Positions 53,731-62,906 of a stretch of 64,000 nucleotides of DNA are shown piece by piece. The notes beneath the pieces were generated by a model. That model did not search any database. It was not told where the DNA came from and saw nothing but the letters and a program-made list of their open reading frames with translations. This DNA comes from Pseudobdellovibrionaceae bacterium. Lineage in GTDB: Bacteria; Bdellovibrionota; Bdellovibrionia; Bdellovibrionales; Bdellovibrionaceae. The position numbers and the translations under genes were made by a program. Numbering within the stretch: position 1 is the stretch's first letter; each line of letters opens with the position of its first letter. The stretch lies in the NCBI GenBank assembly GCA_022843825.1, contig JALHMX010000001.1, positions 1 through 64,000 of the forward strand. Reading direction: 5' to 3'.

Positions 53731-54897
53731 ATGTTACAAAAGTTTATTTTTATATTTATTTTTGCGCTGACGTCTACGAGTTATGCTCGAAACGTATTTG
53801 AGGCAACGACTCCAATTAAAGTTAAAATCACGGCGCCGCTAAAGTCCTTATTTGAAAAGAAAAATTATTCGATGTCATTGACCGCAAATGTGAATGGCAC
53901 TTTAGAAGTAAAAAATGAAACGACTTCGCAAATAGAAACTTATGATATTCAAATAGCAATGCGAGGAAATTCTAGCTTGTCCATGTGTCAATTTCCTAAA
54001 TTAAAAATTCGATTTAAGAAAGAGCAAACCACTAAAAAGCGAGTTTTCAATCGTCCGGTTTATGATATTGCGACCCATTGTATAGATAACAAAGACGATC
54101 TAGACAATGTGATAGCGGATACGCGTACGATGTCTTCGCCTCATCGCGAAAAATTTATTTTCGACTTACAAAGCGAACTGGGCTTACCCAGCCCATTAAC
54201 CAGAAATGCAATTATAAATTATATAGATATCACAGACTTGAATAACCCTACAGTCAATGTAAACAGGCCGGCTTTTTTCATTGAAAATACGGGGACGATG
54301 ATAAAAAGATTAAATGGCTTGTACAGTATAATAGGCAAAACTGATGTTTCTAAAAAAAATCTTATAACAAAAGCAAAGCAGGCCGTAGATGACAATCCTC
54401 CGCGAGCTTTATTTGACAATTTGAGTGTTCAATCAGAAATAAACGCCGAAGATGTGATCAAGCTTCATTTGCTTCACTTGTTAATATTAAATGCAGATTT
54501 TTATATTAAACTTATTGAAAATGACCCCCTTATAGTTGATGGATATGGAACCTTGGGTTTTTGGAATGTTAAGGCTATGGCGATTACTGATAAAAAATGG
54601 ATTGTGTATTCAAATGACTTCAATTTAGCACAGTTATTAGCGGATCACGATCAGGCAAATAAACAGCATAAATCGTTTTTTCTACATTACGACCCATATA
54701 TTGCTAGAAAAACTTCAGATCGCTTAAGCCTTATCGGAACAGCGGAAAACAGAAGAAACGTTATTAATTTTTTTATGGCGAAAAAAGATGATCTTTATTC
54801 TATGCTTGAGCAACTTCAGGCAGACCCTGTGTTTCAGTCCAACGTTAGGCTTTATCTTGATAATTTCTATGAAAAGCTAATTTTGTTCACAAAATAA
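53731..54897 (+). CDS. Exported protein with faint CotH-kinase-like motifs
   Basis: A 388-residue protein with a signal peptide (cut near SYARN). MRGNSSLSMCQFPKLKIRFKK (as MRGNSSLSMCQFPKLK) resembles the R-G-N-S-S...K motif of CotH, and WIVYSNDFNLAQLLADHD resembles its later D-F-D/N. Other CotH residues cannot be confirmed, so the kinase assignment is tentative; an unknown secreted protein is the safe call. A CAGAGTCAG hairpin follows. Confidence 0.5.
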   Translation: MLQKFIFIFIFALTSTSYARNVFEATTPIKVKITAPLKSLFEKKNYSMSLTANVNGTLEVKNETTSQIETYDIQIAMRGNSSLSMCQFPKLKIRFKKEQTTKKRVFNRPVYDIATHCIDNKDDLDNVIADTRTMSSPHREKFIFDLQSELGLPSPLTRNAIINYIDITDLNNPTVNVNRPAFFIENTGTMIKRLNGLYSIIGKTDVSKKNLITKAKQAVDDNPPRALFDNLSVQSEINAEDVIKLHLLHLLILNADFYIKLIENDPLIVDGYGTLGFWNVKAMAITDKKWIVYSNDFNLAQLLADHDQANKQHKSFFLHYDPYIARKTSDRLSLIGTAENRRNVINFFMAKKDDLYSMLEQLQADPVFQSNVRLYLDNFYEKLILFTK

Positions 54898-54919
54898 GAT
54901 GTTAAATAAAGCATTTACC

Positions 54920-54950
54920 CAGAGTCAGCGCCAGTCTGACTCTGATTTTA
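54920..54950 (+). terminator. Likely terminator hairpin
   Basis: CAGAGTCAG (54920-54928) / CTGACTCTG (54936-54944), loop 7 nt, followed by ATTTTAT. Confidence 0.55.
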
Positions 54951-55081
54951 TGGGCCTATAATTTGCTTTAACCCCCAAGAACAAGATCGAAAAGTACAGA
55001 GTGCAAACAATAGGCAAATTAACAGCGATGAAGTCGTTGTCAAAGGGCCAAAGCGCTGAGATGATTTTACGGGGTGGTTAA

Positions 55082-56038
55082 ATGGAAAATTCAACAGAAC
55101 AGTTACATCAAAATTTAAGAAATTCAGGCACTTCGGATGCTTCAATAAATACTCCGTTAATATCGGATTACATGGATTATCGCCTTTTTTTAGCGGATTT
55201 TTATCGCTTTAAACAGGCCTCTACCAAGCATTTACTGCGTCCGTATAATTACACTATTTTCTCGGCGGCGGCGGATATCAAGTCGCCGAATTATTTAAAA
55301 ATGATTATCGAAGGCAAACGAAATTTATCGGAAGATATGATTTCTAAGTTCGCTAAGGCGTGCTCGTTAAATAAATCTCAGGCGGAAGAGTTTAAATTAT
55401 TAGTTTTATTTAATCAGTCGGAAGATCCGGCGGATCGAAACTACGCCTTAAAAAAATTATCTGAATATCGCGTAGATCAAAAACTAAAAGACGGACAGTT
55501 GGATCGTAAAGTTTTTGATAAGGTGCCGAACTGGATTGGTTGGATCATTTATGCCTTAGCCGACCAAGAGGGCGTATCCTTTGAACCCACGCAGCTGAAG
55601 CACGCCTTGCGCGGTAAAGCTTCGGAGTCAGAAATCACGACATCGTTGAATCATTTGTTGGACAGCGGAGAGCTGATTCGCGATCCAGCGACGGGAATGA
55701 TTACTAAAGGGCAAAGCAAAGAAGTGGTGGATGAGATTCCTCCGGCGTTGATTCGTAAATTGCAAATGCAGTTGATGTATTTAGGTTTAGAGTCGCTTTA
55801 TCAAGATGAGCCCGATCAGCGCGAGTTCGGATCACTGACCTTGTCGTTAACCGAAAAAGAATTTAGTGATATAAAATTCAAGCTTCGTCAGCTGCGAAAA
55901 GCCTTACATAAGGAAAATTCCATCGCGCGCATGAACGAAAAAGGAGAGCGAGTTTATCAACTTAACCTTCAGCTTTTTCCGGTCAGTAATGCCTCACAAA
56001 AACAGCCCAAAAAATCTACACCAAATTTTAACGCTTAA
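55082..56038 (+). CDS. TIGR02147-family regulator-like protein
   Basis: A 318-residue protein of the TIGR02147 family, expanded in Bdellovibrio and Fibrobacter. The N-terminal region (30-95) is HTH-like: MDYRLFLADFYRFKQ, FSAAADIKSPNYLKMIIEGKRNL and ISKFAKACSLNKSQAEEFKLL. The middle has NWIGWIIYALADQEG, and a second HTH-like part has ITTSLNHLLDSGELIRD. Likely transcription factor; its targets are unknown. The upstream region 54951-55081 has no clear operator. Confidence 0.85.
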   Translation: MENSTEQLHQNLRNSGTSDASINTPLISDYMDYRLFLADFYRFKQASTKHLLRPYNYTIFSAAADIKSPNYLKMIIEGKRNLSEDMISKFAKACSLNKSQAEEFKLLVLFNQSEDPADRNYALKKLSEYRVDQKLKDGQLDRKVFDKVPNWIGWIIYALADQEGVSFEPTQLKHALRGKASESEITTSLNHLLDSGELIRDPATGMITKGQSKEVVDEIPPALIRKLQMQLMYLGLESLYQDEPDQREFGSLTLSLTEKEFSDIKFKLRQLRKALHKENSIARMNEKGERVYQLNLQLFPVSNASQKQPKKSTPNFNA

Positions 56039-56389
56039 AAAATAGGTAAATTATTTTGTAAGTTTGAAAAAAATTATTTCAGATTTCAGTGTCATAGAGA
56101 CACTGGATAACTGTGTTAATTGTGGAAAACTCTGTGGGTTTGGTTGATAACTCACTCTGAAAATGACAAATGTCCTTAAAAGGTCTAGTTCTGATCAGCT
56201 CTAAAATTAACCAAAAAAAACTGACGAGGAATATGGCACCAGGTTAAATTTTTTTATTGACCAAGAAAATTTCTGTCAAAATCTTACATTTTTTGGCTTT
56301 TAACACTAGTGGTAAAAACACATCACTTTCTAAAAATTGCTTAAATTTTGGTTACATTTTTTGTGGGCTTTTGCCACAATTAAAAGTCT
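56039..56389. other. 351-bp AT-rich gap without a supported gene
   Basis: Holds a perfect CAGTGTC (56087-56093) / GACACTG (56099-56105) inverted repeat with loop ATAGA, and a GGCACCAGGT stretch at 56226-56235 that faintly resembles the dispersed repeat family. The frame 56257-56523 starts without a Shine-Dalgarno and overlaps the next gene in another frame; I judge it non-coding. Confidence 0.5.
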
Positions 56390-57070
56390 ATGGGATATTA
56401 CTTTACCGGTTATTCATTGCATGCGACATCATTAGAAAATTTAAGAAAACTTTTCGAAAATCCCAGCTTTTCGCAGCCCGGCGAATTTCATCAAAGACAT
56501 TTCAAGCCCGAAACTTTTCCTGAAGCGCACCAGTTCGCCAAAAATAAAATAAACGCAGCAACCCCAACAAGCCCCACAAACACACTGACAGCGGAAGAGT
56601 GCGCGATTTTTTTTGATCTGCTGGTACTGCAAGCCACTTCCACCATAGAAAGTCTGTCCACGGCGCTGGAGGTAGGCCGTCAGGTCAAACCTTTCTTGCA
56701 GAAGTGGTTACCAATAGCTTTAAACAATAAAGAGATTGCCGATCAGATGATGACGGGCGGGGCTTGGGGATTAAAGGGCACGGCACCGTTTGAGTTCGGC
56801 CATTTTGGCCTAAAAGATTTATCGGTTCACGACTGGGATGATTACGTGGGTTTTCTGGAAAAGTTCACGCCGGAGCAGCTTATCGAGATCACGCAAGATT
56901 ACGCCATCGGTGATTTGCTGACGGACACCATGGCGATCTCATTTCAGCAGGCGGTGAAGGCGCTTAAGACCGAGTTCCCGCACCGATCTGACGCTTTGAT
57001 CATTTGCGCCCCGTTTTACATCCACTTAATTCACGATGAAGACGACGCCCACGCGGATATTCCTAAGTAG
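56390..57070 (+). CDS. Unknown soluble protein upstream of tmRNA
   Basis: A 226-residue protein: ECAIFFDLLVLQATSTIESL, GGAWGLKGTAPFEFGHFGLKD and FPHRSDALIICAPFYIHLIHDEDDAHADIP, ending in an acidic His-rich tail. It could be a globular all-alpha protein. I know no family. No clear Shine-Dalgarno precedes the ATG at 56390, and an internal start is possible. Higher G+C in the last third than in the first. Confidence 0.45.
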   Translation: MGYYFTGYSLHATSLENLRKLFENPSFSQPGEFHQRHFKPETFPEAHQFAKNKINAATPTSPTNTLTAEECAIFFDLLVLQATSTIESLSTALEVGRQVKPFLQKWLPIALNNKEIADQMMTGGAWGLKGTAPFEFGHFGLKDLSVHDWDDYVGFLEKFTPEQLIEITQDYAIGDLLTDTMAISFQQAVKALKTEFPHRSDALIICAPFYIHLIHDEDDAHADIPK

Positions 57071-57127
57071 TATACAATTTTTTAAAAATCAGCTACACTA
57101 CCAAGTTGTACACTAGATAAGAAAAGT

Positions 57128-57477
57128 GGGGGTGTACTGGCTTCGACGTGGGTCGTGAAGCAAGAGGAGCATACATGGGCGCATGAGGACCCATTCAAAA
57201 CGTGCACATTTGTAGTTTCAAACGATAACTACGCACTAGCAGCTTAGGCCGCTACGGAACTTGGGTGAGTCGCCGGTGTTGATTCAAGTTCCGTCATTAA
57301 TGCCGGATCGGCTCTGCGGGTTTTCTCCAGCAGCAGAGCCTAAGAGTTACTGGGGGAGTGTCGCGAAGAATTTTGTTCGTAGAAGTCTTCGCGGCAAACT
57401 AAAATACGAACTAAGTATGTAGGGCCTCTTTTGTGGAACTCTTGCGGACGCGGGTTCAATTCCCGCCACCTCCACCA
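57128..57477 (+). ncRNA. ssrA: One-piece tmRNA (ssrA)
   Basis: Rescues stalled ribosomes and tags the protein for degradation. A 350-nt single-piece molecule: 5' GGGGGTGTACTGGCTTCGAC pairs with 3' CACCTCC-ACCA; T arm GCGGGTTCAATTCCCGC is intact and CCA is encoded. The tag frame (57218-57247) follows TAGTT, with resume codon TCA giving SNDNYALAA and stop TAG. Pseudoknot-like pairs follow. The permuted (two-piece) form is absent. The 3' end is a common island integration site, and the genes to its right look accessory. Confidence 0.97.
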
Positions 57478-57489
57478 ATTTCAGAGTTT

Positions 57490-57663
57490 GAGAACCCGGG
57501 TCGTCCCCCGGAGTTCTCGCCACTCCGAATTTGGGAATGGGTTACGGATTTTAATAAGTTGATCTGAGCCGCAGTTCTGAAGCGGCAAATTCAAAAGTGA
57601 AAATTGGGGACGAAAACGTTGAACCCGAAGGGCTGAGACAACGCAGACTTCGGGCTTTTTTAT
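57490..57663 (+). ncRNA. Structured non-coding stretch after ssrA, ending in a terminator
   Basis: Three hairpins in a row: GAGAACcCGGG (57490-57500)/CCCGGaGTTCTC (57507-57518); GCCGC (57568-57572)/GCGGC (57582-57586); and CCCGAAG (57624-57630)/CTTCGGG (57648-57654) followed by T6. No open frame. It may be a long tmRNA trailer removed in maturation, or a separate small RNA. The last hairpin is a Rho-independent terminator. Confidence 0.5.
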
Positions 57664-57675
57664 GGGGTGCGGACG

Positions 57676-58227
57676 ATGTCAAATTTGCCTAAAGTATCTG
57701 TGTTCATTGCAACAAGTCTTGATGGTTTTATTGCTCGCAAAGATGGAAGAATAGATTGGCTCGAAAAGGCCAATACTACTTTGCCAACCGGCGAGGATTG
57801 CGGATACCAATCCTTTTTTGAATCAGTCGATACACTTGTTATTGGTCGAAAGACTTTTGAGACCGTACTTTCTTTTGAAACTTGGCCTTATGGAGATAAG
57901 CGAGTCATTGTTTTGAGTACTCAGCTAAAACAAGTACCGCCACGCTTAGCAAAAACAGTTTCAGTATTTTCTTTTGCTCCAAAAATGATTCTCGAAAATC
58001 TTACAGCTGAAGGTTCACAGCACATTTATCTAGATGGCGGTCGTACAATTCAGAGTTTTTTAGCAGATAACCTTGTCGATGAGATTACGGTAACAAGTAT
58101 CCCAGTTCTCTTGGGTGAGGGCCTTCCTTTATTTAGTAAAGTTATGGCCGATATTTCACTCACGCATATTAAAACTCATGCTTACGCTAATGGGTTTGTA
58201 CAAAGTCGGTATGCTGTGCAAAAATAA
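57676..58227 (+). CDS. RibD C-terminal/dihydrofolate reductase-like protein
   Basis: A 183-residue protein of the DHFR-fold RibD_C family (YyaP/YwjB type). FIATSLDGFIARKDGRIDWL (6-25) and LVIGRKTFETVL are characteristic, and HIYLDGGRTIQSFL plus LLGEGLPLF are later motifs. It lacks the RibD deaminase domain. Start ATG 57676; GTG at 57667 is possible. Substrate unknown. First gene after tmRNA, followed by a strong terminator at 58290. Confidence 0.88.
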   Translation: MSNLPKVSVFIATSLDGFIARKDGRIDWLEKANTTLPTGEDCGYQSFFESVDTLVIGRKTFETVLSFETWPYGDKRVIVLSTQLKQVPPRLAKTVSVFSFAPKMILENLTAEGSQHIYLDGGRTIQSFLADNLVDEITVTSIPVLLGEGLPLFSKVMADISLTHIKTHAYANGFVQSRYAVQK

Positions 58228-58289
58228 GTATCAATTGCTTTAAGCTCAAGGGGCAGTGACCACGTGTGGACGTTTCGTGTGTTTAAATT

Positions 58290-58325
58290 AAAAAAGCTAA
58301 TCCAAGTGATTGGCTTTTTTATTTT
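58290..58325 (+). terminator. Rho-independent terminator
   Basis: AAAAAAGCTAATC (58290-58302) / GATTGGCTTTTTT (58308-58320), one G-U pair, loop CAAGT, U-rich tail. Confidence 0.9.
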
Positions 58326-58417
58326 TATGGACTCGCGCCTAACTCCCGTTCAACACTCGATCCCATCAATCATTCTTTCTTGGTTTTAACAGAAGCTTGA
58401 TTGTAGGATTAAGCCTT

Positions 58418-60190
58418 ATGGAATCACTATTAGTTGATCTACTTATTTTCACATCGGTCTCTGTTGTTTTGGTCCCGCTTTTTAAATGGCTCAAGCTTGG
58501 AGCTATTTTGGCTTACCTTACGGCGGGCCTTCTTATTGGCCCAGGGGTTATAGGTTGGATCAAAGATCCCGAAGTGATCCTTCACTTTTCTGAACTGGGA
58601 GTGGTGTTTTTACTTTTCCTTATCGGTTTAGAGCTTGCCCCGTCAAGACTTTGGAAGATGAGGGGAGCTATCTTTGGAATGGGCCTTCTTCAAGTGACTT
58701 TGACTGGGTTAGTATTTGCAGGAGTGGGTCTTTTCTTTGGACTGTCTCCGGCCGTGGCCTACATTGCAGGATTTGGTTTGGCTCTTTCTTCAACAGCCTT
58801 TGCCATGCAAATTCTTGAAGAAAAAAGGCAGCTAAAGACCACTCACGGACAAAGTTCTTTTGCCATTTTGATGTTTCAAGATATTGCTGTGGTTCCTTTG
58901 CTGGCCTCTTTGGCCTTTTTTTCCAGCGGGGCTTCCGGCACTTCAGTGACCTGGACAAAAATGCTTTATGCATTGGCCGCAGTTTTAGGCGTGGTCTTTG
59001 TCGGCCGCTTTCTAGTGCGAAGACTTTTTAGGTGGGTGGCCGAAACAGAAATTCAGGAAGTCTTTACAGCCATGTCTTTGTTAATTGTGGTGGGCACGGG
59101 TTTGCTTTTGCAGTCTGTGGGTCTTTCTATGGGACTTGGAGCATTTCTGGCCGGGGTGCTTCTTGCGGACTCCGAGTACCGTCATGAGCTTGAAACCAAC
59201 TTATTGCCTTTTAAAGGTTTGCTTTTAGGACTTTTTTTTATTGCGGTTGGAATGTCTTTGGACTTAGAGATTTTAAAAAGTAAACCTTTTTTGATTTTGG
59301 GTCTTGGGCTTGGTTTTATGACTGTGAAAATGATTCTTTTATTTGTGATCGGAAAGCTGTTTAAGCTTCCTTCAGAATCCGCTCGAAACATGGCTTTCAC
59401 CCTTCCTCAAGGGGGCGAATTTGCCTTTGTTCTTTTTAGTACGGCCTTTGCTCAGGGACTTTTAAGTGCTGAAGTGCAGTCCATCTTAAATGCTTCAGTG
59501 ATTTTAAGTATGGCTTTGACTCCATTTTTGTTTAGTCTGAATCAAAATTACTTTAGAAGCTTTAGTGAAATTTCCGAACGCCCCTTTGACGAAATTGACG
59601 ACGGCGACACCGAGATCATCGTGGCTGGCTACGGACGCTTCGGTCAGATTGTCACACGGTTTTTAAAAGCTCAAGAGGTCAGCTTCACCATCTTAGAGCA
59701 CAGTGCCGCTCAAGTCGATGTGGCCCGAAAGTTTGGATCGAAAATTTTTTACGGGGACGCGTCTCGGTTTGAAGTACTTGAAAGAGCAGGGGCGAAGGCC
59801 GCTAAATATTTCGTGCTGGCCATTGATGACCCTGAAAAGTCTGTGCAGGCTGCACGAGTGGTGGTTGAAAAATTTCCTCATTTAAAAATATTTGCTCGCG
59901 CTCGAAATCGTCAACATGCCATCGATCTGATGGAGTTGGGCGTGACCCACATACACAGAGAAACTTTTTTAACCAGCTTGGAAGTGGCCAAAGAGTTGAT
60001 GCTTCATCGGGGGGCTTCGGAGCTTCAAGTTCAAAACCAGCTTAAAAGATTCCGCACCCACGATGACGAGGTCTTAAAAAAGCAGTTCGACCTGAGGGGC
60101 GACGAAACCAAAATGATCTCATTCACCACTCAGGCCAACAAAGAGCTTGAGGACCTGCTTAAAGAGGATCGCCGGAAGGAATTGACCTAA
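58418..60190 (+). CDS. KefC-type potassium/proton antiporter (CPA2) with TrkA-N domain
   Basis: A 590-residue transporter. Start ATG 58418 (MESLLVDLLIFTSVSVV), AGGA upstream. Ten or more membrane helices (1-375) with LGVVFLLFLIGLELAPSRLW and FGLALSSTAFAMQIL, a CPA2 pattern. A cytoplasmic RCK domain follows (about 395-515) with VAGYGRFGQIVTRF (G-x-G-x-x-G nucleotide-binding). Related proteins are ligand-gated K+ efflux systems used against electrophiles. The G+C and codon use look higher than in surrounding genes, consistent with transfer. The KefF/KefG ancillary gene is not adjacent. Confidence 0.9.
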   Translation: MESLLVDLLIFTSVSVVLVPLFKWLKLGAILAYLTAGLLIGPGVIGWIKDPEVILHFSELGVVFLLFLIGLELAPSRLWKMRGAIFGMGLLQVTLTGLVFAGVGLFFGLSPAVAYIAGFGLALSSTAFAMQILEEKRQLKTTHGQSSFAILMFQDIAVVPLLASLAFFSSGASGTSVTWTKMLYALAAVLGVVFVGRFLVRRLFRWVAETEIQEVFTAMSLLIVVGTGLLLQSVGLSMGLGAFLAGVLLADSEYRHELETNLLPFKGLLLGLFFIAVGMSLDLEILKSKPFLILGLGLGFMTVKMILLFVIGKLFKLPSESARNMAFTLPQGGEFAFVLFSTAFAQGLLSAEVQSILNASVILSMALTPFLFSLNQNYFRSFSEISERPFDEIDDGDTEIIVAGYGRFGQIVTRFLKAQEVSFTILEHSAAQVDVARKFGSKIFYGDASRFEVLERAGAKAAKYFVLAIDDPEKSVQAARVVVEKFPHLKIFARARNRQHAIDLMELGVTHIHRETFLTSLEVAKELMLHRGASELQVQNQLKRFRTHDDEVLKKQFDLRGDETKMISFTTQANKELEDLLKEDRRKELT

Positions 60191-60273
60191 ATACATTAGC
60201 GCGATGCGATTTGCCAATGCGCGGGATGCAGCTATGATCAAAACTACAAAAATATATAGCAAAGGACTACATC

Positions 60274-60963
60274 GTGAAATTAAAAAATATTCTGTTATTC
60301 GCCACTCTTTCATTTTTACTCGTAAGTTGTAACAACACCACCAGCGACAAGCAAATTGAAGCTTGGGTGGAAAAAAATCCAGAAAAAATTATTGCAGCCT
60401 TGACGAATTATCAGCGAGCTCAGCAAGAAGCTAATCAGCCAAAGCCTGAACATGTTAAAGAAAACTCTGATGGCTTGTTTAACAATGCAGGAAGCCCGAA
60501 GGTCGGTGGCGGAAGTATTAAAATCGCTTACTTCTTCGATTTCAATTGTGGACACTGCGCACGCCAGAGTGAAACCATAAAAGCCGTTCTGGAAGCGAAT
60601 AAAAATGTCGAAGTGGTTTATAAAAGCTTGCCCGTACTTGGCCCGTCTTCAGAGCTAGCCGCACGAGGAGCAATGGCCGCACACCTGCAAAACAAATTTA
60701 AGGATTTCTACGAAGAGACTTATAAGCTTCGCGAAAAGACACCGGACTCTCTTAAGGGGGTTGCTAAAAAAGTTGGTCTTGACGTCAGCAAGTGGGAAAA
60801 AGATTTAAACGGCGAAGTAGTCTCTGCCGAAATCACCCACGTGCGTGATTTAGCGACGAAAATGAAAATCAACGGAACTCCATTCTTAGCCATCGCTCCG
60901 GACAAAGTATTTCCTGGTCGTGTGGATCAATTGATGGAAATTGTGAATTCAATTAAGGAATAA
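60274..60963 (+). CDS. DsbA/DsbG-like thioredoxin-fold lipoprotein
   Basis: A 229-residue lipoprotein (LLVSC19), GTG start. Thioredoxin fold with active site FNCGHCARQ (C92, C95) and cis-Pro INGTPFLAIAP, plus a helical insertion (EETYKLREKTPDSLKGVAKKVGL). It resembles DsbA/Com1-type oxidoreductases. Being lipid-anchored it likely works on exported proteins. It is 83 bp downstream of the antiporter gene and shows the host's base use. The gap 60964-61242 has nothing I recognise. Confidence 0.88.
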   Translation: MKLKNILLFATLSFLLVSCNNTTSDKQIEAWVEKNPEKIIAALTNYQRAQQEANQPKPEHVKENSDGLFNNAGSPKVGGGSIKIAYFFDFNCGHCARQSETIKAVLEANKNVEVVYKSLPVLGPSSELAARGAMAAHLQNKFKDFYEETYKLREKTPDSLKGVAKKVGLDVSKWEKDLNGEVVSAEITHVRDLATKMKINGTPFLAIAPDKVFPGRVDQLMEIVNSIKE

Positions 60964-61242
60964 GTAGGCGTGGGGTTGGGGAGGAAGTGGGCTTCAGCCA
61001 TTCAGATCCAGAGGAGTATCCGAGAAGACGTCTTGATAAAATCGCTACTCCGATTCGGAATTGTATTGTTTGAACAGGGCTTCTTACTCATGAATGAAAC
61101 CTGAGCATTTACGAAAAGTGAAAGGGTGAGTATTCTCTTCATCACCGCCATTGTTTTGTAACAAAGAAAAACTAGATTTGGCAGTACTCTAAAGGTTAGA
61201 ATCTGATTTTGGCAAGATTCGATATAAAAATAGAGAGTGGAT

Positions 61243-62073
61243 ATGGGGAGCTTAGATCATTATAAAGAGGACCTAAATAGCGTTGGTTGGTTTATACCTC
61301 CTTATGTAAGTTTGGGATTTTTGAGCGAAATGATCCAAAAAATTAAAAATGCAAATGGTTCTTATACGCAGGTAGAATTAGAATCAATGCTATCACTGAT
61401 TTATTCACCAGAAAACTTAGCCGCTATGGTTCTCCATCGCTATAGCATTACTCCTTATATTAAAGATTACACGAAAATCATTTCAGAAGCAGTCTTGGCA
61501 CACTTTTCATGTTTAGATCATGTTGCTGTCGTGGGCTTAATGCCAGCTATAGAGGGAGTCGGCAGATCTCTTGCTAAAAGCAGAGGAATTTCTAATGTGC
61601 GGCAGAACGGAACAGACAAGTCTCCTAAAGAAGTCTTTTCTGAATTGGCGGATGCTTGTAAGGAATTTTCTAGCAAGCATAATATTGGCGCAGTAGATGA
61701 AATTGATTCGATGATGAATTCATTTAAAGAATATGCAAAAGACCACTTATATATAAATTCTTCAAAGTATAGACATACTGATAAGACAAATCGTCATGGA
61801 ATTTTGCATGGAGCTTATTCAGATGACGATTACGGAGCACCAATTAATTTCTATAAAGCAATTTCAACTATCAACTTCCTTTGCTTTATCTCAGCATTTC
61901 AAGCCTCTATTTCTTGGTATGCACCTAGTATAACAAGTGAATCAAAAAAACTTGCTGAGCATTACATTAACTGTCTGGTTTTTAGCGCATCTAATCCAGA
62001 TAAGAACTTTAAACCTAATATAGATCCTAGAGTTATCGGCGCAATGTTTGAATCACACAGGCCCGGGCGATAG
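61243..62073 (+). CDS. HEPN-like protein (candidate toxin or abortive-infection factor)
   Basis: A 276-residue, mostly helical protein of AT-rich codon use. Start ATG at 61243 (GTG at 61237 possible). Near the C-terminal third it carries NRHGILHGAYSDDDYG, an R-x4-H-like motif with following H-G, as in HEPN (Apea-type) RNases; the upstream LGFLSEMIQKIKNANGSYTQVE is helical. HEPN proteins act in toxin-antitoxin and anti-phage systems, often as RNases. No obvious MNT partner sits beside it. The assignment rests on one motif. Confidence 0.45.
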   Translation: MGSLDHYKEDLNSVGWFIPPYVSLGFLSEMIQKIKNANGSYTQVELESMLSLIYSPENLAAMVLHRYSITPYIKDYTKIISEAVLAHFSCLDHVAVVGLMPAIEGVGRSLAKSRGISNVRQNGTDKSPKEVFSELADACKEFSSKHNIGAVDEIDSMMNSFKEYAKDHLYINSSKYRHTDKTNRHGILHGAYSDDDYGAPINFYKAISTINFLCFISAFQASISWYAPSITSESKKLAEHYINCLVFSASNPDKNFKPNIDPRVIGAMFESHRPGR

Positions 62074-62217
62074 ACTAAAGTGTGAAAACAAAAATCGCGA
62101 AATACTTTCATTAATTTCTGCACAATAGTTAAGTAAAAAAATATATTTTTGGTCTGGTTTATTAATTTTAGTTTGCTTTAACTTGTTCGCAAATGAAAAT
62201 TTATGTAATTTTTGATA

Positions 62218-62859
62218 ATGATAAATCAAATTTTAAATTTTATAGAAAAATTTCAATTGTTTTTAATATTTTTCGTATGTTTTATAGGATTTTTCTTTGA
62301 AACATATCAAACGCTTTTTGTAGGTATTATAGCGGGCTTGATAGCAATATGCTACGAAAGGCAAAAGACTAAGATTGAGGATCAAACATTCAAAAGAGAG
62401 ATTTTTCATCGATATAATGAAAAATATAATTTGTTAAATGATAACCTAGTAGATTTGTCGAAGATTTCAGTTAATGCACATCTAGAGTTCTATAGTGGCG
62501 GTAAATCGGATTTAAAAGATTGGATAGAATATATCGAAGACACAAAAAATATTGAATATACGAAAAATATTTTTGATTATTTAAATTTATGCGCAGAAGA
62601 ATATTACTGGCACAAAAAAGGATTTGTAGAAAAAGAGGTTTGGGGCTGCTGGCACAGTGGAATGATTAGTTGGTATAAGAAGGCGAAGCTAATGCAAGCA
62701 GTAGTTCACATTGAGAAAAGTACGGAGGCATCCTATTACAATGAAGATTTTTTAGAGTTATTTGATGAAAAAGTAATAAAAGATTCATTTGAAGTGCGAA
62801 AAATAGAAGATATGTCCCATTGTAACAATAAATTAATATTAAGACGCAATATATTTTAG
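62218..62859 (+). CDS. DUF4760-like membrane protein
   Basis: A 213-residue protein with two hydrophobic N-terminal helices (FLIFFVCFIGFFFETY and LFVGIIAGLIAICYE), then a soluble helical part (HRYNEKYNLLNDNLVDLSKI; FDYLNLCAEEYYWHKKGFVEKEVW; GMISWYKKAKLMQAVVHIEK). The pattern E-Y-Y-x-x-G-x-[IV]-x-x-x-x-W resembles DUF4760 proteins found near mobile genes. Start ATG at 62218; the TTG at 62212 is unlikely. Function unknown; strongly AT-rich. Confidence 0.55.
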   Translation: MINQILNFIEKFQLFLIFFVCFIGFFFETYQTLFVGIIAGLIAICYERQKTKIEDQTFKREIFHRYNEKYNLLNDNLVDLSKISVNAHLEFYSGGKSDLKDWIEYIEDTKNIEYTKNIFDYLNLCAEEYYWHKKGFVEKEVWGCWHSGMISWYKKAKLMQAVVHIEKSTEASYYNEDFLELFDEKVIKDSFEVRKIEDMSHCNNKLILRRNIF

Positions 62860-62906
62860 CAACTAAAAATGATTGCATTATTTGCAATATATTTCACAAT
62901 AAAATT

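Noticed and set aside
56257-56523. 88-codon frame before the orphan gene
   Set aside because: Poor start, overlaps another gene in a different frame, and composition does not look coding.
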